Assembly: GCA_024279745.1 (NCBI GenBank)
Contig: JAJRRE010000170.1
Span: 1 to 7,163 of the forward strand
Length of the DNA: 7,163 nucleotides
Direction of reading: 5' to 3'
DNA from: Alphaproteobacteria bacterium
GTDB taxonomy: Bacteria; Pseudomonadota; Alphaproteobacteria; Rhizobiales; Hyphomicrobiaceae
Shown: positions 1 to 6,195 of the stretch, piece by piece
How positions within the stretch are numbered: the first letter of the stretch is position 1
Layout: the number at the start of each line of letters is the position of its first letter
The notes under the pieces: model-generated
What the model was told of the DNA's origin: nothing
Databases searched by the model: none
The model's input: the letters and a program-made list of their open reading frames with translations, nothing else
Translations under genes and position numbers: made by a program

Positions 1-1
1 C

Positions 2-265
2 CTGCTTAGTCACGCCACCAGCTTTGCCAAACGCAAAATGAATTTGGGCTATCGCAAAGCCCACCTGCTGGCCGATTGTTCGGTTGGCAAAAAAGGAACG
101 CGGTTGCGCGGCCATGAGTTTCATTATGCACGCGTAATTGAGCCGGGGCATGACGAACCGCTGGCGACACTTGCTAACGCGGCGGGGGATGATCTTGGGC
201 CCTCAGGCGCACGGCGCGGCCTCATTAGCGGCAGTTTCTTCCATGCCATAGCGGCGGAGAGCTGA
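2..265 (+). CDS. cobB: Cobyrinate a,c-diamide synthase, C-terminal part (5' end outside window)
   Basis: Only the last 87 residues are present, read in a frame that is open from base 2 to the TGA at 263-265. The family uses ATP and glutamine to amidate the a and c side chains of the corrin ring (cobyrinate or hydrogenobyrinate) in cobalamin synthesis in the cytoplasm. What is visible is the end of the class I glutamine amidotransferase domain: a TSFAKRKMNLGYR segment, then RGHEFHY at about residues 36-42 of the fragment, which in this family carries the amidotransferase histidine, and a closing GLISGSFFHAIA segment typical of the CobB/CbiA C-terminus. The N-terminal ATP-binding domain and the catalytic cysteine lie upstream of the window. 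The gene is called cobB in the aerobic-pathway nomenclature and cbiA in Salmonella. The stop is 3 bp before the cobS start, so translation is probably coupled. Confidence 0.93.
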   Translation: MLSHATSFAKRKMNLGYRKAHLLADCSVGKKGTRLRGHEFHYARVIEPGHDEPLATLANAAGDDLGPSGARRGLISGSFFHAIAAES

Positions 266-268
266 GCC

Positions 269-1072
269 ATGGGCGCCGTTCTATTCAGGGCGTGGAACGA
301 TTTGCGGGCGTGCATCGCCTTTTATACTCTATTGCCCGTTGGTCCAAATTCGACCAGCACGAAAAATTTTGCCGCCGCGCAATGGGCCGCGCCTGTGGCT
401 GGCGCGCTAATCGGTGCGCTGACAGCCGGTGTTTTGCTGTTGGCAAATTGGTCCGGTCTATCGCCAATGCTCAGCGCCGGTCTTGCCGTGAGCGCTGCAA
501 TCACGGTTACGGGCGCGCTGCATGAAGACGGGCTTGCCGATATGGCCGATGGCTTTGGCGGCGGGCGCGATATTGCGGGCAAGCTTGCCATCATGAAAGA
601 CAGCAGCGTCGGCACTTACGGCGCGCTGGCCCTGATGATCAGTTTCACCCTGCGCCTTGCAGCTCTGACCTCGCTTGTAAGCGTTACGTCATCGCTGACA
701 ATCCTGGCCGCGCTGATCGCCGCCCATGCCGCCTCGCGGTCATTGCTTCCTGCGTTCATGTTTCTCATTCCCTCTGCCCGCGAGACCGGCCTGGCTGCTG
801 GAGCCGGTACTGTGCCGGGCGGCTCGGTGACAATCGCTTTGGCTCTGGGCGTATTGGGATTGGGCGCGCTGGCACTTAGCGTTACCGGACCAGGCCCCGC
901 TTTAGTCATGGCCGGTTTGCTCGCCGGGCTGTTTGCCCTCATGCGCGCCCTGTGTCTGGCGCAAATCGGCGGGCACACCGGCGACGTCCTGGGCGCGCTG
1001 CAACAGCTTGGCGAAATTGTTATCCTTGTCGCCGCCGCCGCACTCCTGAGCGGGACAACCAGCCTGAACTGA
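269..1072 (+). CDS. cobS: Adenosylcobinamide-GDP ribazoletransferase (cobalamin synthase)
   Basis: This integral inner-membrane enzyme of 267 residues joins adenosylcobinamide-GDP to alpha-ribazole or its 5'-phosphate, giving adenosylcobalamin (phosphate) and GMP; it is the last assembly step of the nucleotide loop. The diagnostic acidic motif HEDGLADMADG is at residues 85-95, followed by FGGG, a KLAIMKDSSVGTYG segment at 105-118 and GGHTGDVLGA at 234-243. The rest is several hydrophobic Ala/Leu-rich segments, as expected for a multi-pass membrane protein, and the length is usual for the family. The ATG at 269 is preceded by GGAGAG (256-261) inside the end of cobB, which supports this start. 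The enzyme is CobS in Salmonella and CobV in Pseudomonas denitrificans; it should not be confused with the cobaltochelatase subunit also called CobS in alphaproteobacteria. Confidence 0.97.
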   Translation: MGAVLFRAWNDLRACIAFYTLLPVGPNSTSTKNFAAAQWAAPVAGALIGALTAGVLLLANWSGLSPMLSAGLAVSAAITVTGALHEDGLADMADGFGGGRDIAGKLAIMKDSSVGTYGALALMISFTLRLAALTSLVSVTSSLTILAALIAAHAASRSLLPAFMFLIPSARETGLAAGAGTVPGGSVTIALALGVLGLGALALSVTGPGPALVMAGLLAGLFALMRALCLAQIGGHTGDVLGALQQLGEIVILVAAAALLSGTTSLN

Positions 1073-1095
1073 ACTCCAAGACCAATCGTCACGAA

Positions 1096-1100
1096 AAGGA
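1096..1100 (+). promoter_or_regulatory. Ribosome binding site that fixes the cobT start
   Basis: AAGGA lies 10 bases before the ATG at 1111. The reading frame stays open far upstream into cobS (to an ATG at 952), but this Shine-Dalgarno-like site and the start of family-like sequence only at 1111 favour the downstream start. Confidence 0.65.
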
Positions 1101-1110
1101 ATTATTCCTC

Positions 1111-2118
1111 ATGCAATTTAAATCCCTCAGCGCGCTGCGCGAGCACTGCCAAAATCTGCCCACTGGCAACGAGGTCGCCGTCCTGGCAGCGCGTGCCCGG
1201 CAGGAACGCTTGACCAAGCCGCCCGGCTCATTGGGCCGCCTGGAGGATCTGGCGATCTGGCTGGCGCGCTGGCAGGGTACCAATTTGCCAACGCTCGATC
1301 ATGTGGATATTTTAATCTTTGCCGGCTCGCACGGTATCACCGCGCACGGCGTCTCGGCATTCCCGCCCGAAGTTACCGCGCAAATGGTTGCGAACTTTGC
1401 GGCAGGCGGCGCCGCTATCAACCAGCTTGCAAAAACGGCCGGCGCTTCGCTCAAAGTGTTCCCCTTGTCGGTTGACACGCTGACCGACGATTTCACGCGG
1501 GGGCCGGCACTTGCCACGAAAGAATTTTTGCAACAGGTCAGCCTTGGCTATGACGCGGTTGACAAGGACGCCGATCTAATCTGCCTGGGCGAGATGGGCA
1601 TTGGCAACACCACCGTCGCGGCGGCCCTTTGTCTTGGGCTTTATGGCGGCGCGGCCAGCGACTGGACCGGGCGCGGCACCGGTGTCGACGATGCGGGACT
1701 GGCACGCAAAAACGACGTCATTACCCGCGCTGTCGCACAAAACAGTTCTGCGTTAAGCGATCCGCTGACGTTATTGGCGGCTCTGGGCGGACGCGAATTT
1801 GCCGCCATGTTCGGCGCCGCCCTGGCCTGCCGCCACTATGGCGTCCCTCTTGTTATTGACGGCTTTATCTGCACCGCCGCCCTGGCGCCGCTCGCCGCCT
1901 TGCATGATGACGGCCTTGCGCATGGTCTTTGCGCCCATGTTTCCGCCGAACACGCCCATAAAGATTTGCTCAAACGCCTTGGCAAAAAAACCCTGCTTGA
2001 TCTTGGCATGAGGCTGGGCGAGGGTTCCGGCGCGGCGCTGGCGATCAACATTTTGCGCGCCGCCCTGGCGTGCCACAAGGGAATGGCGACCTTTGACGAA
2101 GCGGGCGTCTCGGAATGA
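1111..2118 (+). CDS. cobT: Nicotinate-nucleotide-dimethylbenzimidazole phosphoribosyltransferase
   Basis: This cytoplasmic enzyme of 335 residues transfers the phosphoribosyl group of nicotinate mononucleotide to 5,6-dimethylbenzimidazole, giving alpha-ribazole 5'-phosphate, the lower-ligand precursor used by the CobS enzyme encoded just upstream. Family motifs appear in order: KPPGSLGRLEDLA (36-48), FAGSHGITAHGVSAFP (70-85), GEMGIGNTTVAAAL (160-173), GRGTGVDD (187-194), LGGREFAAMFGA (225-236), VIDGFICTAA (248-257) and RLGEGSGAA (301-309). The glutamate in the last motif, E304, matches the catalytic base known from the Salmonella enzyme. The length is near the usual 340-350. The start at 1111 is chosen because of the AAGGA site at 1096-1100; upstream codons in this frame overlap cobS and do not look like the family. 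It is 38 bp after cobS, probably in the same transcript. It is called CobU in P. denitrificans, and differs from the cobaltochelatase subunit CobT. Confidence 0.96.
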   Translation: MQFKSLSALREHCQNLPTGNEVAVLAARARQERLTKPPGSLGRLEDLAIWLARWQGTNLPTLDHVDILIFAGSHGITAHGVSAFPPEVTAQMVANFAAGGAAINQLAKTAGASLKVFPLSVDTLTDDFTRGPALATKEFLQQVSLGYDAVDKDADLICLGEMGIGNTTVAAALCLGLYGGAASDWTGRGTGVDDAGLARKNDVITRAVAQNSSALSDPLTLLAALGGREFAAMFGAALACRHYGVPLVIDGFICTAALAPLAALHDDGLAHGLCAHVSAEHAHKDLLKRLGKKTLLDLGMRLGEGSGAALAINILRAALACHKGMATFDEAGVSE

Positions 2119-2127
2119 TCTTTGCAC

Positions 2128-2156
2128 TGGACCGTCGCCGTACGGCGCCCTAATAT
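2128..2156 (+). promoter_or_regulatory. Possible promoter for the fused E1 gene
   Basis: A -35-like TGGACC (2128-2133, four of six consensus bases) and a -10-like TAATAT (2151-2156, four of six) are 17 bp apart in the gap between cobT and the E1 gene. A perfect palindrome fills most of the spacer. Both hexamers are weak, so this is a candidate only; read-through from the cobalamin genes is the alternative. Confidence 0.3.
2136..2147. repeat. Perfect 12-bp palindrome, possible operator
   Basis: CGCCGTACGGCG reads the same on both strands. It lies 18-29 bp after the cobT stop and inside the spacer of the candidate promoter at 2128-2156. As RNA it could form only a 4-bp stem with a GUAC loop, and no T-run follows, so a transcription-factor site is more plausible than a terminator. 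No regulator family is recognised. Confidence 0.4.
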
Positions 2157-2252
2157 CAAAGCAGCAGGAGCGGTTTCAAGCCCTGCCCCGGCGGCGTTTG
2201 AGTTCCCCTTCAATACCGCCTTGCCCTTCGCCCACTTTACTGGAATACCCCC

Positions 2253-4544
2253 ATGGACCGCGCGCAGATTGTTCACGAAAATTTTCTCAGGCGCGTGGCC
2301 GCTGGTGAGTTTCCGGCCCGGCGCGCGGTGGTCTCATTGCAAGAGAGCGATCTTACTGCGGCGCAACTGGTGCAGTTGTTTCGCTCAATGGTTTTATCGC
2401 GGCAACTAGATCGTACCTCGCGGCAGATGCAGGCGCGCGGTGAAGGGTTTTACACAATCGGCAGCTCCGGCCATGAAGGCATGGCGGCAATCGCGGCGGC
2501 CTTTCGCATTGATGACATGGCCTTCTTGCATTACCGCGACGCCGCCTTTCAGATCGAGCGCGCCGCCAAACTCCCCGGCCAAAACCCGGCACGAGACATG
2601 CTGCTGAGTTTCGCCGCCTCCGCCGATGATCCAATTTCCGGCGGGCGCCATAAGGTCCTTGGCTCAAAGGCGCTGTTCATTCCCCCGCAAACCAGCACCA
2701 TCGCCTCGCATCTGCCCAAAGCCGTCGGCGCCGCCTATAGTATTGCGCTGAACAAGCGGCTTGGTCGCGGCCACGACACGAACACCGTGCTGGCCAAAGA
2801 TGGCATAATCCTGTGCAGCTTCGGCGACGCTTCGCTCAACCATTCGACGGCGCAGGGTGCGTTCAATACCGCCGGCTGGACAGCTTATCAAGGTATGAAA
2901 CTGCCGCTGGTGTTCATCTGCGAAGACAATGGTATCGGCATTTCGACCCGCTCCACGCCCGGCTGGATTGAGGCCAGTTTTTGCAATCGTCCTGGTCTTG
3001 ATTATTTTAAATGCGACGGCCTTGATCTTCTCAACACCTATCACACCGCCGCCCAAGTCGCCGCTCATGTTCGCCGTCATCGCCGCCCGGCATTCTTGCA
3101 TATGAGCTGCGTGCGCCTTTACGGCCATGCCGGGTCCGACGTGCAAACCGCCTATCTGCCGACAAACGCCATTGAGGCCGATGAAGCCAATGATCCGCTG
3201 CTGCACGCCGCCGGACTGCTTGTCGCTAACGACATTATGACGAACCCGAAAATCATCGAGCTTTATGAAAGCACCGGTGCGCGCACCCAGCGCATTGCGC
3301 AAGACGTGACCACCCGGCCCAAACTGCAAACGGCGCGCGACGTCATGGCCAGTATAATTCCACCCAAAAGATTTACTGTTACGTCGCCGTCAGCGCCAGC
3401 AGACCAACGCGCGGCGACCGCGTCCCCGCCGACGAGGGCCAAACGCGCGGCGCTGTTTGGCAATGATCTGGCGGCACAAAAATCGCCGCAGCATATGGCC
3501 CGGCTGATCAACTGGGCGCTGGCGGATTTAATGCTGGCCCATGACAACATCGTGCTGGCCGGCGAAGACATCGGCCCCAAGGGCGGCGTTTATAATGTCA
3601 CCGCCAAGCTTCACGCCCGCTTTGGCGCCACACGCATCATCAACACGGTACTTGATGAGCAAAGCATATTGGGGCTGGCCATCGGGCTGGCGCATAACGG
3701 CGTCTTGCCGATCCCGGAAATCCAGTTCCTGGCCTATCTGCATAACGCCGAAGATCAGCTGCGCGGTGAAGCGGCGACTTTAAGCTTTTTCTCCAATGGC
3801 CAATATACCAACCCCATGGTCATTCGCATCGCCGGATTGGGCTATCAAAAAGGCTTTGGCGGTCATTTCCATAATGACAATTCACTGGCAGTATTGCGCG
3901 ACATTCCCGGCGTGATACTCGCCTGCCCGGGCAATGGCCGAGATGCGGTGTTAATGCTGCGCGAATGTGTGCGGTTGGCGCGCGAAGAGCAGCGCGTTGT
4001 GGTCTTTATCGAACCCATCGCGCTCTATATGACCCGCGATCTGCATGAGGACAAAGACGGGTTATGGACCTTTGATTATCCCGACCCCACCAGCCTCGAC
4101 CCCGCAAGGCCCAACCGCATCGCGCTTGGCGATATTGGCGTTCACAGTTCTGGCGATGGCGAGGATCTGGCAATCATCAGCTATGCCAATGGGGCTTATC
4201 TATCGCGCCAGGCCATGAAACTTCTTCAAGATCAGCACGGCGTCAAGGCGCGGCTGATTGATCTGCGCTGGCTCGCCCCGCTTAATGAGACCCAGATCCT
4301 GGCGGCGATTGCGCCTTGCGCCCGCGTCCTGATTGTTGATGAATGCCGCATTACCGGTTCGCAAAGTGAAGCGTTAATGACGCTGGTAATAGAGAAGGCG
4401 GCACACGCTCCTGCCCTGGCGCGGCACTGCGCGCGAGACAGTTTCATTCCCCTGGGCCGCGCCGCCACCGTGACCCTGCCCAGCCGCGATAGCATCGTCG
4501 CTGCCGCGCTGGACCTGATGGAGCAAACCGACGTGGCCCGTTGA
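2253..4544 (+). CDS. Fused alpha/beta E1 component of a branched-chain-type 2-oxoacid dehydrogenase
   Basis: The protein has 763 residues and combines in one chain the two E1 subunits that are usually separate. E1 decarboxylates a 2-oxoacid with thiamine diphosphate and passes the acyl group to the lipoyl domain of an E2 protein. The alpha-like half covers about residues 30-350: FYTIGSSGHEG (66-76), LHYRD (92-96), the diphosphate-binding region from GDA (191-193) to EDNGIGIS (224-231), and a loop YGHAGSD (290-296) matching the histidine/serine loop of E1-alpha proteins. A Pro/Ala-rich linker of low complexity follows (about 371-408). The beta-like half covers about 410-755: GEDIGPKGGVYNVT (437-450), LDEQSILGLAIG (468-479, with E469 at the place of the cofactor-activating glutamate) and GGHFHNDNS (536-544), then a transketolase C-terminal-like domain. 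The ATG at 2253 has only a weak GGAA 7 bases upstream. No E2 or E3 is encoded nearby. The substrate is not readable: branched-chain oxoacids are the default, and 2-oxoadipate is possible given the next gene. Confidence 0.88.
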   Translation: MDRAQIVHENFLRRVAAGEFPARRAVVSLQESDLTAAQLVQLFRSMVLSRQLDRTSRQMQARGEGFYTIGSSGHEGMAAIAAAFRIDDMAFLHYRDAAFQIERAAKLPGQNPARDMLLSFAASADDPISGGRHKVLGSKALFIPPQTSTIASHLPKAVGAAYSIALNKRLGRGHDTNTVLAKDGIILCSFGDASLNHSTAQGAFNTAGWTAYQGMKLPLVFICEDNGIGISTRSTPGWIEASFCNRPGLDYFKCDGLDLLNTYHTAAQVAAHVRRHRRPAFLHMSCVRLYGHAGSDVQTAYLPTNAIEADEANDPLLHAAGLLVANDIMTNPKIIELYESTGARTQRIAQDVTTRPKLQTARDVMASIIPPKRFTVTSPSAPADQRAATASPPTRAKRAALFGNDLAAQKSPQHMARLINWALADLMLAHDNIVLAGEDIGPKGGVYNVTAKLHARFGATRIINTVLDEQSILGLAIGLAHNGVLPIPEIQFLAYLHNAEDQLRGEAATLSFFSNGQYTNPMVIRIAGLGYQKGFGGHFHNDNSLAVLRDIPGVILACPGNGRDAVLMLRECVRLAREEQRVVVFIEPIALYMTRDLHEDKDGLWTFDYPDPTSLDPARPNRIALGDIGVHSSGDGEDLAIISYANGAYLSRQAMKLLQDQHGVKARLIDLRWLAPLNETQILAAIAPCARVLIVDECRITGSQSEALMTLVIEKAAHAPALARHCARDSFIPLGRAATVTLPSRDSIVAAALDLMEQTDVAR

Positions 4545-4599
4545 ACGCATCGAAACATGTCGTCATTCGTGGTATTCTTTTCACCAGCCGTATAGTTGC

Positions 4600-4606
4600 A
4601 GGAGAG
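4600..4606 (+). promoter_or_regulatory. Strong ribosome binding site before the lysine-dehydrogenase-like gene
   Basis: AGGAGAG is 5 bases before the ATG at 4612, the best Shine-Dalgarno match in the window. It makes 4612 the clear start, although another reading frame begins at 4541 and overlaps it. The 67-bp gap after the E1 gene contains no promoter I can defend. Confidence 0.7.
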
Positions 4607-4611
4607 CACCG

Positions 4612-5682
4612 ATGTCGTTTAAATCCATTGCCGTGTTGGGACTGGGAAAGGTCGGCGCGCTGGCCGCCACATTGCTGCATGAGCGCGGCTTTAAAGTCAC
4701 CGGCTATGATCAGCGCAGCCCACGCGACGCGCTGCCATTCCCTATCAAGAACACGGACCTGTCATGTGAAAATGCCCTGCTGGGCGAGTTTCGCAATCTC
4801 GAAGCGGTGCTGTCCTGCCTGCCCTACCATCTCAATCTGGCTGTTGCACAGGCCGCTCATGAAGCGGGCATTCACTATTTCGACCTGACCGAAGATGTCC
4901 CCACCACCCGCGCGATCATAGAGTTAAGCACGACAGCGCGCGGCTTGATGGCACCGCAATGCGGTCTCGCGCCCGGCTTTGTTGGTATTGTCGGCGCGGC
5001 GCAAATTGAATTATTCGACCATTGCCGCTCGCTCAAATTACGGGTCGGCGCCCTGCCGCAAAACCCAACCGGCCTTTTAGGTTATGCCTTCAACTGGTCG
5101 CCCGAAGGCGTCGTTAACGAATACCTCAACGATTGCGATGTCATTGAGGGGGGCGTGCGCAAATCCGTCTCGCCGATGGAATGGCATGAAATCTTGTATA
5201 TCGGCGGCGTTAAACTGGAAGCCTTCACCACATCGGGCGGGCTTGGCACCATGTGTGACACCTATCTGGGCCGGGTCGATAATGTCGATTATAAAACCAT
5301 GCGCTATCCGGGCCACATGAAGCTAATGAACTTTTTCTTTCATGAATTGTTGTTGCGCGAGCGGCGCGATATCGCCGGCCAGATCCTGACCAATGCCAAA
5401 CCGCCGGTTGAAGATGATGTGGTTTATATTCACGTCTCATCGGAGGGCGAGATCGACGGGCGTTTGCAGCGCAAGGAGTTTGTGCGCGCCTGTCGCCCGA
5501 TTGAAATCGCCGGAAAACACCGCACGGCCATTGCCTGGACAACGGCAGGGTCAGTAGTCGCGGTGATCGAGCTGGTGCGACAGGGCGCGCTGCCGCAGAC
5601 GGGCTTTTTAAAACAGGAGGATATTCCGCTTGAGCCGTTCCTGGCGACCAAAACCGGCGCCCTCTATAAACGCGCTAAATGA
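4612..5682 (+). CDS. Lysine 6-dehydrogenase / saccharopine dehydrogenase family oxidoreductase
   Basis: This cytoplasmic protein has 356 residues. The N-terminus is a Rossmann fold: beta strand, then GLGKVG (10-15), then an acidic residue at D33 in GYDQRS at the end of the second strand, a position that usually favours NAD+ over NADP+. The C-terminal two thirds carry the motifs of lysine dehydrogenase and of the saccharopine dehydrogenase domain: LAPGFVG (119-125), LPQNPTGLLGY (148-158), WSPEGVVNEY (162-171), LEAFTTSGGLGT (202-213) and YKTMRYPGH (227-235). Characterised members oxidise the epsilon-amino group of L-lysine to give 2-aminoadipate 6-semialdehyde, or split saccharopine. The short length and absence of a second catalytic domain fit a stand-alone lysine 6-dehydrogenase better than a bifunctional LKR/SDH. 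The exact substrate is inferred. It lies 67 bp after the E1 gene on the same strand, and convergent with the gene that ends at 5751. Confidence 0.8.
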   Translation: MSFKSIAVLGLGKVGALAATLLHERGFKVTGYDQRSPRDALPFPIKNTDLSCENALLGEFRNLEAVLSCLPYHLNLAVAQAAHEAGIHYFDLTEDVPTTRAIIELSTTARGLMAPQCGLAPGFVGIVGAAQIELFDHCRSLKLRVGALPQNPTGLLGYAFNWSPEGVVNEYLNDCDVIEGGVRKSVSPMEWHEILYIGGVKLEAFTTSGGLGTMCDTYLGRVDNVDYKTMRYPGHMKLMNFFFHELLLRERRDIAGQILTNAKPPVEDDVVYIHVSSEGEIDGRLQRKEFVRACRPIEIAGKHRTAIAWTTAGSVVAVIELVRQGALPQTGFLKQEDIPLEPFLATKTGALYKRAK

Positions 5683-5697
5683 ATCCCAGTTGCTCGC

Positions 5698-5740
5698 CGG
5701 CCCGCGGCACACTGTTTGATTGATAAAACGCGCGGCCCGC
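5698..5740. repeat. Two GC-rich direct repeats in the convergent gap
   Basis: CGGCCCGC occurs at 5698-5705 and again at 5733-5740, between two convergent genes. The best inverted pairing here is only 5 bp (5702-5706 with 5731-5735) around a 24-base loop, so I do not call a terminator. The repeats may be chance in GC-rich sequence. Confidence 0.3.
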
Positions 5741-5750
5741 CCCAAACCTG

Positions 5751-6020
5751 CTAGACGTCTTTCTTGTCGCGCCCAACGGAAAATAGCCGCGCAATCAACC
5801 AGATCGGAATGACGACAACCGCACCGAGCATGAGATATTGCAAAATCCACTCAATCGAGCCAAAGCCCAGATCGTATAATTTTTGCACGATAGCACGCAG
5901 ACGAAAGATCAGATCTTGCGGCGATAAGCCAAGCGCGCTCATTACCACGCCGACCACGATTGAAATCAGTGCTAGGCGCAGCGCCACCGATAACGGACTT
6001 CCACCTAAAAAACGTTCCAT
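5751..6020 (-). CDS. DUF6460-like small inner-membrane protein
   Basis: The protein has 89 residues and two predicted membrane helices, at about 11-31 and 60-80, with a short amphipathic stretch between them (33-56). The start MERFLGGSPLSVALRL, the IVVGVVMSALG segment and the VVVIPIWLIARL segment near the end resemble the small alphaproteobacterial family that I know as DUF6460. No function is known for it and no catalytic residues are visible. The C-terminus (GRDKKDV) is charged and probably cytoplasmic. The ATG complement at 6018-6020 has GGAA about 8 bases upstream on its strand. It appears to have its own promoter at 6081-6109. It reads in the same direction as the two genes to its right, but a 175-bp gap separates it from them. 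Confidence 0.8.
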   Translation of the reverse strand: MERFLGGSPLSVALRLALISIVVGVVMSALGLSPQDLIFRLRAIVQKLYDLGFGSIEWILQYLMLGAVVVIPIWLIARLFSVGRDKKDV

Positions 6021-6080
6021 TGCTTAATTTCCGTATTGTTGGCGCGGTATAAAGGCTTGAGGAGCCGTGAGGTAGACCCC

Positions 6081-6109
6081 ATTATATACGCATCTGATCA
6101 AGGCAGCAA
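6081..6109 (-). promoter_or_regulatory. Sigma70-type promoter for the DUF6460-like gene
   Basis: On the minus strand a perfect -10 box TATAAT (6081-6086) follows a -35-like TTGCTG (6104-6109) with an ideal 17-bp spacer. Transcription would start near 6074 and leave a leader of about 54 bases before the ATG at 6020. The -10 box is exact, while the -35 box matches mainly in its TTG. Confidence 0.6.
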
Positions 6110-6120
6110 TCTCGCGGCCC

Positions 6121-6136
6121 TGAATTGTGGAATTCA
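6121..6136. repeat. Inverted repeat upstream of the DUF6460 promoter
   Basis: TGAATT and AATTCA form perfect 6-bp arms around a 4-base centre. The site is 11 bp upstream of the -35 box at 6104-6109, a usual place for an activator site. It also lies 60-75 bases past the stop of the gene ending at 6196, but the stem is AT-rich and has no T-run, so it is a poor terminator. Confidence 0.35.
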
Positions 6137-6195
6137 CTACAACCTACCAACCAACCTACTGCCGGATTTCCAATCGACTATGCTGCTTGAACAGG

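Noticed and set aside
616..1092. Open frame of 158 codons on the minus strand
   Set aside because: It lies almost entirely opposite cobS, which has clear family motifs. Its Ala/Pro/Arg-rich composition is that of an antisense shadow in GC-rich DNA.
952..1110. Upstream extension of cobT from an ATG at 952
   Set aside because: It overlaps the end of cobS in another frame, its sequence does not resemble the family, and a clear ribosome binding site precedes the ATG at 1111.
2121..2150. Intrinsic terminator after cobT
   Set aside because: The palindrome could form only a 4-bp stem and is followed by CCTAATATC rather than a run of T.
2122..2409. Open frame of 95 codons on the plus strand between cobT and the E1 gene
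   Set aside because: More than half overlaps the E1 gene in another frame. It has no recognisable domain and no convincing ribosome binding site.
2664..3329. Open frame of 221 codons on the minus strand
   Set aside because: It is opposite the alpha-like half of the fused E1, whose motifs run continuously through this stretch. No ribosome binding site or known domain is seen.
3340..3480. Frameshift or lost stop joining two separate E1 genes
   Set aside because: The frame is open throughout, a typical low-complexity linker joins the halves, and both halves keep their motifs. A real fusion is simpler than a sequencing error.
4541..4888. Open frame of 115 codons on the plus strand overlapping the start of the oxidoreductase gene
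   Set aside because: The strong AGGAGAG site serves the ATG at 4612, and the Rossmann fold starts there in the other frame.
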